In this document: positions 60,146 through 64,000 of the stretch, piece after piece
How the letters are laid out: each line of letters begins with the position of its first letter
How positions within the stretch are numbered: the stretch's first letter is position 1
Source: JBCDJG01 sp038748065
Lineage (GTDB): Bacteria > Pseudomonadota > Gammaproteobacteria > Pseudomonadales > Halieaceae
Reading direction: 5' to 3'
DNA length: 64,000 nt
Assembly (NCBI GenBank): GCA_038748065.1
Contig: JBCDJG010000022.1
Coordinates: 1 to 64,000, forward strand
Program-made: the position numbers and the translations under genes
Notes under the pieces: model-generated
Databases searched by the model: none
What the model was told of the DNA's origin: nothing
What the model saw: only the letters and a program-made list of their open reading frames with translations

Positions 60146-61605
60146 GCGCCGATGGCGATGGTCTTGGTTTCGAGGTATTCCTCGAAACCTTCCCGGCCCA
60201 TCTCCCGGCCGATGCCGCTCTGCTTGTAGCCGCCAAAGGGCGCATCGGCGCCGTAAAAATTGCCGCCGTTGACGTTAATGGTGCCGGTGCGAATACGCCG
60301 CGCCACCGCCAACGCCCGCTCCTCGCTGGCAGACCAGACACTGCCGGAGAGACCGTAGTCAGAGTCGTTGGCGATATGGATGGCGTCCTCGTCGCCGTCG
60401 TGGGCAATCACCGCCAGCACCGGCCCGAAGATTTCCTCCCGGGCAATCGTCATGTCGTTGGTCACATCCACAAACACGGTGGGTTCCACGTAGTAACCCT
60501 TGTCCAGGTGCTCGGGCCGGCCGCCGCCTAGCAGCACGCGCGCACCCTCTGCCTTGCCCTTTTCAATGTAGGCCAGCACCCGCTCGCGTTGGCGCGCGTT
60601 GACCTGCGGCCCCATGATGGCGCCCTCCGCCTCGGGATCGCCGTAGGCGATAAACTGGAAGTAGGTCTTGAGCAGCTCTTCCACCTCGGCCTGCAGCGCT
60701 CGCGGCACTAGCAGACGGGTATTCAGTGCACAGCCCTGACCGGCATGGAAACAGACCGCCAGGGCGCTAAGCAGGCTGCCTTCCAGGTCGGCATCATCGA
60801 GGATGATGTTGGCGGATTTGCCGCCCAGTTCCAGAAAGACCTTTTTCACCGTGGCAGAAGCACGGGCCATGATGTGCTTGCCGATAGCCGTCGAGCCGGT
60901 GAAAGACACCATGTCTACGCGCGGGTCACCGACCAGTTGGTCACCCACAGTAGCCGGATCTTCCGAGGTGATCACGTTGAATACCCCCGGCGGGATATCC
61001 GTGCGCTCCTTGACGATACGCCCCAGCGTGGTGGCCGACCAGGGTGTATCCGGCGCGGCCTTCAGCACTACCGTGCAGCCCGCGGCCAGGGCCGGTATGC
61101 ACTTGGCGAGATTGATCTGCAGCGGCACATTCCAGGGCGTGACACAGGCGACCACGCCGATCGCTTCCTTTTCCACGAGGCGCCGGCTCTTGCCGCCCAT
61201 CATCTCGGAGATACCGATATCCCGACTCCACTGAAACTCCGGCAAGGCGCCCAGTGTGTAATCGATGAAGCCGATCGGTATCTCGCACTGCGGACCCATA
61301 TCGCCGCAGATGCCCAGCGGCGCGCCCGTCTCGGCGGCAATCTGGAGCTTGAAGTCCTCCATCTCCGCCAGCAGGCCTGCCTTCAGTTGCTCCAGGCACT
61401 TGAGCCGGAAGGCGTGGTCGGTGGACCAGTCGGTCTCGTCAAAGGCCCGGCGTGCGGCAGCGATCGCGCGCTCCATGTCCTCAGGGCCGGCATCGGCCGC
61501 TTCGCCGATCACCGCCTCGGTGGCCGGATCGATATTGGGATAGGTCTTGCCCGATGCGGCGCTGACCAGTTCGCCATCGATCAACAGTCGGGTTTCAGGG
61601 TTCAT
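60142..61605 (-). CDS. NAD(P)-dependent aldehyde dehydrogenase
   Basis: The 487-residue enzyme has the ALDH motifs GVVACVTPWNVPLQINL, VFLELGGKSANIILDDADL (catalytic Glu), the Cys site FHAGQGCALNTRLL and EEIFGPVLAVIAHD. VNGGNFYGADAPFGGYKQSG completes the C-terminal signature. It oxidises an aldehyde to an acid, probably in the pathway served by the flanking dehydrogenases. It follows the HIBADH-like gene by five bases. Confidence 0.95.
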   Translation of the reverse strand: MNPETRLLIDGELVSAASGKTYPNIDPATEAVIGEAADAGPEDMERAIAAARRAFDETDWSTDHAFRLKCLEQLKAGLLAEMEDFKLQIAAETGAPLGICGDMGPQCEIPIGFIDYTLGALPEFQWSRDIGISEMMGGKSRRLVEKEAIGVVACVTPWNVPLQINLAKCIPALAAGCTVVLKAAPDTPWSATTLGRIVKERTDIPPGVFNVITSEDPATVGDQLVGDPRVDMVSFTGSTAIGKHIMARASATVKKVFLELGGKSANIILDDADLEGSLLSALAVCFHAGQGCALNTRLLVPRALQAEVEELLKTYFQFIAYGDPEAEGAIMGPQVNARQRERVLAYIEKGKAEGARVLLGGGRPEHLDKGYYVEPTVFVDVTNDMTIAREEIFGPVLAVIAHDGDEDAIHIANDSDYGLSGSVWSASEERALAVARRIRTGTINVNGGNFYGADAPFGGYKQSGIGREMGREGFEEYLETKTIAIGA

Positions 61606-61610
61606 AGGGC

Positions 61611-62495
61611 TTACTCCGATGGGGCGACAGGACGAGATTCGTCCTTCGCCAGGAAAACATTCAGGATACGGTCACGCACGTATTTCGCGGTGGGCAGTTC
61701 AACGCCCTGCTCCTCCGCAGTGTCCAGCGCACAGTCCAGGTCCTTCTCGCCGAGCCGCCCCATAACGCCGAAGAACTGCTCCATGTCCTCCTCAGAGCAG
61801 GACAGCGCCAGACCGTTGCGACCAGCGACGAACATATGCATCTGCTCATTAACCACGCCATTGGACAGGCCGACCTCGCGCAGCACGTCCACAGACAGCC
61901 CACAGGCCTCCGCCAGCCGCGTGGCCTCAGCCATGGCGACGAACTCGGTGTACTGGATAAAGTTGTTACAGAGCTTGAGCGCAATGCCAGCCCCGATCGG
62001 GCCCGCGTGGACAACCTTCTCGCCGGAGGTTTCGAACACGGGGGTGGCGCGGGCGACGTCGGCTTCAGCGCCGCCCACCATGTAACAGAGCGTGCCATCG
62101 GCGGCCCGGTGAGCACCGCCCGTAATCGGCGCATCGAGCAGGATCAGCCCCTTCTCAGCCGCCTCCGCCGCCCAGCGCTGGGCGCTCGATTGCTTGACCG
62201 TGGAGTGCACGGCAATCAGCGTGCCGGCAGCGGCTTTGGCAAACAGGCCGTCGTCGCCATACAGCAGCTCTTCCACCTGGGCGTCGTCGCGCACGCAGAT
62301 GCCGATATGCTCACAGGCCGCCGCCAGTTCCGCGACCGAGCCGCAGGCCACCGCTCCCTCCGCAGCGAGTTCATTGACCGCCGGCTGGTACACGTCATAA
62401 ACGTGGGCCTCGATGCCGTCTGTGACGAGCCGCTGGGCCGAGGGCTTACCGATATTGCCAAGTCCAATGTAACCCGCCTTGATCCTTGTGCTCAT
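61611..62495 (-). CDS. 3-hydroxyisobutyrate dehydrogenase-like oxidoreductase
   Basis: The 294-residue beta-hydroxyacid dehydrogenase has the Rossmann motif AGYIGLGNIGKPSAQRL at residues 7-23, the substrate motif LLDAPITGGAHRAADGTLCY and the catalytic Lys region GAGIALKLCNNFIQY near residue 170. It could act on 3-hydroxyisobutyrate, glyoxylate or a related hydroxyacid. It is the first gene of the operon, about 30 bases downstream of the predicted start point. Confidence 0.92.
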   Translation of the reverse strand: MSTRIKAGYIGLGNIGKPSAQRLVTDGIEAHVYDVYQPAVNELAAEGAVACGSVAELAAACEHIGICVRDDAQVEELLYGDDGLFAKAAAGTLIAVHSTVKQSSAQRWAAEAAEKGLILLDAPITGGAHRAADGTLCYMVGGAEADVARATPVFETSGEKVVHAGPIGAGIALKLCNNFIQYTEFVAMAEATRLAEACGLSVDVLREVGLSNGVVNEQMHMFVAGRNGLALSCSEEDMEQFFGVMGRLGEKDLDCALDTAEEQGVELPTAKYVRDRILNVFLAKDESRPVAPSE

Positions 62496-62528
62496 TATGG
62501 TCTCCGGTCACAGCGCGATTCGGGGGCC

Positions 62529-62557
62529 AGTCTAGGAGCGCCCCGTTTTATTGTCAA
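62529..62557 (-). promoter_or_regulatory. Predicted promoter of the catabolic operon
   Basis: On the minus strand a perfect TTGACA (62552-62557) lies 17 bases upstream of TAGACT (62529-62534). The -35 lies inside the palindrome shared with the divergent promoter. This is the best -35 I noticed in the window. Confidence 0.7.
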
Positions 62558-62579
62558 GCCAGTTTGACCACTCGACAAT
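62550..62579. promoter_or_regulatory. Candidate MarR operator between divergent promoters
   Basis: Two inverted repeats overlap. GTCAA-N6-TTGAC (62553-62557, 62564-62568) is perfect. ATTGTCAAG (62550-62558) and CTCGACAAT (62571-62579) pair with one mismatch. Together they cover the -35 elements of both divergent promoters, so bound regulator could block both. A repeated half-site suits a protein with two MarR domains. The assignment is inference. Confidence 0.5.
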
Positions 62580-62592
62580 TATGCTTTACATT
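62564..62592 (+). promoter_or_regulatory. Predicted promoter of the double-MarR gene (leaderless)
   Basis: TTGACC (62564-62569) lies exactly 17 bases upstream of TACATT (62587-62592). The start point would fall at about 62599-62600, at the A of the ATG, so the mRNA would have no leader. No ribosome site precedes the ATG, which agrees with this. Confidence 0.55.
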
Positions 62593-62599
62593 CACCGCC

Positions 62600-63661
62600 A
62601 TGGAAACTGTGGGCACAACTTTCGCGACCAGCGATTTTCCGCAGCAGCGCTATCGGGACAACTTCGCCCGCCACGTGCTGGGTGTAACGTTGTACATGGA
62701 ATCAACCATCATGGGGCGGCTGCGGGACAACTTTGGCCACAGCGGCCTGAGGCTCAGTTTCGAACCCTATATGACCATGGCCGCGCGTGGAGACGTGCGC
62801 CTCTCTGACATGGCCGACATGCTGGCGATCTCGCGCCAGGCGGCTAACCAGACCGCGAACCAGATCGAAACTGCAGGCTACCTGCGCCGCAGCGCCGACA
62901 GCCGTGACGGCCGGGCGAAATTGCTGGTCGCCACCGATCAGGGTATGGCCCTGATCCGGGACGGCGCCATCGAGGCGGAACGCCTGGAAAATCAACTCTG
63001 CGAGCTGGCAGGCGCCGGGGCTATCGCCACCGCGCAGGCGAGCCTCCTGACGCTGTGTGAGCAGCTCGCCCTCCTGCCCCGCTACCAGCTTGAGCTGGCG
63101 TCGGAACTCAATCTGGCGGCCCTGCTGCCGCGGCTGGCCAACTGGATCAATAACGAACTGATGGATCTGGCCCGCGACAGGGGGCACCCGCACCTCAAAC
63201 CCAACTTTGGCCAGGTGCTCACCGCCATCGGGCCCGACGGTGGCCGCATCCAGCAGATTGCCAGGGCCCAGAACGTAAGCAAGCAGGCCATCAGCACGAT
63301 CGTCGCCCGGCTGGAAGCGCTCGGCTACCTCGAGCGTGTCAGCGATCCGCTCGATGCGCGACAGCAGGTGCTGCACTTCACGGCCTACGGCCGCCAGCTG
63401 ATCCGCGACGCCGTGGCCAGTCTCGACGAGCTGCGCGCCCGGCTGGCCGGCATCATTGGCGACGACGCACTGGCGCAACTCGAAGACACCCTGGCGCAGC
63501 TTTATCGGTCGCTGAACCCCGAGGGCGAGGTATTTACTGACGCCAGCGGAGACATAGGCAACCTGGCCGATGACCTGCTGCAACAGCTCGGCGCGCAGGG
63601 TGCCGCCGCGCTGGCCGAACACTTGCTCCTGCTAACCCATGCACAGAGGACTACCGCATGA
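62600..63661 (+). CDS. Regulator with two tandem MarR domains
   Basis: The 353-residue protein is about twice the usual MarR length. The first winged helix is at residues ~69-109 (LSDMADMLAISRQAANQTAN, wing SADSRDGRAKLL) and the second at ~217-260 (IQQIARAQNVSKQAISTIVA, wing SDPLDARQQVLHF). Both are preceded and followed by dimerisation-type helices. A single chain could fold as a pseudo-dimer. The frame is open upstream, but ATG at 62600 fits the promoter and domain. It diverges from the catabolic operon and overlaps the next gene by four bases. Confidence 0.88.
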   Translation: METVGTTFATSDFPQQRYRDNFARHVLGVTLYMESTIMGRLRDNFGHSGLRLSFEPYMTMAARGDVRLSDMADMLAISRQAANQTANQIETAGYLRRSADSRDGRAKLLVATDQGMALIRDGAIEAERLENQLCELAGAGAIATAQASLLTLCEQLALLPRYQLELASELNLAALLPRLANWINNELMDLARDRGHPHLKPNFGQVLTAIGPDGGRIQQIARAQNVSKQAISTIVARLEALGYLERVSDPLDARQQVLHFTAYGRQLIRDAVASLDELRARLAGIIGDDALAQLEDTLAQLYRSLNPEGEVFTDASGDIGNLADDLLQQLGAQGAAALAEHLLLLTHAQRTTA

Positions 63662-64000
63662 ATGATCAAGAACGCCGCAAACTCGGCGAGGAAACCATCC
63701 AGCGCGTGTACGCCGGCGATGTCGTGGTCCCGCCGGAGGGCTACCTTTTTACCGACGTCATGCTCTCCCAGGTTTTTGCCGACCAGTGGAATCGCGACGC
63801 CACCAGCATGCGCGACAAGCGCATCCTGCTGCTCGGCATGATCGCGGCCCAGGGCGAAACCATGACCTTCAAGATCCAGGCCAAGGCCGGCCTAAAAAAC
63901 GGCGAGTTTAGCGGCGATGAGCTGCGTGAACTGCACCTGTTTATCGCGCAGTACTGCGGCTACCCGAGGGCAGCCAGCATGCTGGGCCCGATGGAAGAAG
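63658..64000 (+). CDS. Carboxymuconolactone-decarboxylase-family protein, N-terminal part (cut by window edge)
   Basis: The ATG overlaps the regulator stop (ATGA) and 114 codons are visible before the right edge. MNDQERRKLGEETIQRVYAG starts the protein; MRDKRILLLGMIAAQGE and LHLFIAQYCGYPRAASMLG are the helix motifs of the carboxymuconolactone decarboxylase fold. The typical redox CxxC of AhpD relatives is not visible in this part, which favours a PcaC-type or peroxidase-inactive member. Function is probably linked to the divergent catabolic operon. Confidence 0.8.
   Translation, partial: MNDQERRKLGEETIQRVYAGDVVVPPEGYLFTDVMLSQVFADQWNRDATSMRDKRILLLGMIAAQGETMTFKIQAKAGLKNGEFSGDELRELHLFIAQYCGYPRAASMLGPMEE

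Noticed and set aside
1..64000. CRISPR array, prophage, insertion sequence, rRNA or tRNA gene
   Set aside because: I saw no regularly spaced repeats, phage structural genes, transposase genes or tRNA-like cloverleafs by reading; a tRNAscan search was not possible.

Overview
The window reads as chromosome of a marine-type gammaproteobacterium, roughly 60% GC by eye. The gene order rpsB-tsf-pyrH-frr-uppS-cdsA-dxr-rseP-bamA-skp-lpxD-fabZ-lpxA-lpxB-rnhB-dnaE, with map-glnD-dapC leaving divergently from rpsB, is the arrangement known from Pseudomonas-like gammaproteobacteria. The dehydrogenase-rich accessory genes fit the Halieaceae/Cellvibrionales type, but that placement is inference.

Region 1 (1-8.4 kb, minus strand) is a type II secretion operon in the order gspC-D-E-F-G-H-I-J-K, with gspK cut by the left edge. 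Its genes overlap or almost touch, and a promoter with a perfect TATAAT lies upstream of gspC. Region 2 (8.4-28.7 kb) starts with a small plus-strand hypothetical gene. It continues as a long minus-strand block that joins a DUF1244 gene, a short-chain dehydrogenase and a predicted NUDIX lipoprotein to the conserved housekeeping series for replication, lipid A and outer membrane biogenesis, isoprenoid and phospholipid synthesis, and translation. An intrinsic terminator after tsf and a hairpin between rpsB and tsf divide it. Region 3 (29.0-34.3 kb, plus) holds map, glnD, dapC and an endonuclease III with unusual cysteine spacing.

Region 4 (34.4-48.1 kb) is accessory. It holds an NAD-dependent epimerase, a sulfatase, a newly recognised 46-codon membrane protein, and a four-gene minus-strand operon (glycosyltransferase, ABC exporter, nucleotidyltransferase, HPr-kinase-like P-loop protein) facing a divergent TupA-like ATP-grasp gene. 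A penicillin-acylase-type Ntn hydrolase, a patatin phospholipase and a MopE-like metal-binding lipoprotein follow.

Region 5 (48.1-54.5 kb) is visibly lower in GC. It is a run of small unrelated minus-strand genes: DoxX-like, DUF393, SpoU methyltransferase, GNAT, small membrane proteins, TSUP permease, cupin, DUF3592, SMR exporter and a DUF2628-like protein. Imperfect palindromes between some of them resemble integron attC sites, and no integrase is in the window. This could be an integrase-less cassette cluster.

Region 6 (54.5-64 kb) has a Sua5-type tsaC, a DUF2892 protein, malonyl-CoA decarboxylase, and a minus-strand catabolic operon (hydroxyisobutyrate-dehydrogenase-like, aldehyde dehydrogenase, two SDRs, a luciferase-like oxidoreductase). 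That operon diverges from a regulator made of two MarR domains, which overlaps a carboxymuconolactone-decarboxylase-like gene cut by the right edge. The two divergent promoters sit back to back over a shared palindrome, and the regulator mRNA is predicted to be leaderless.
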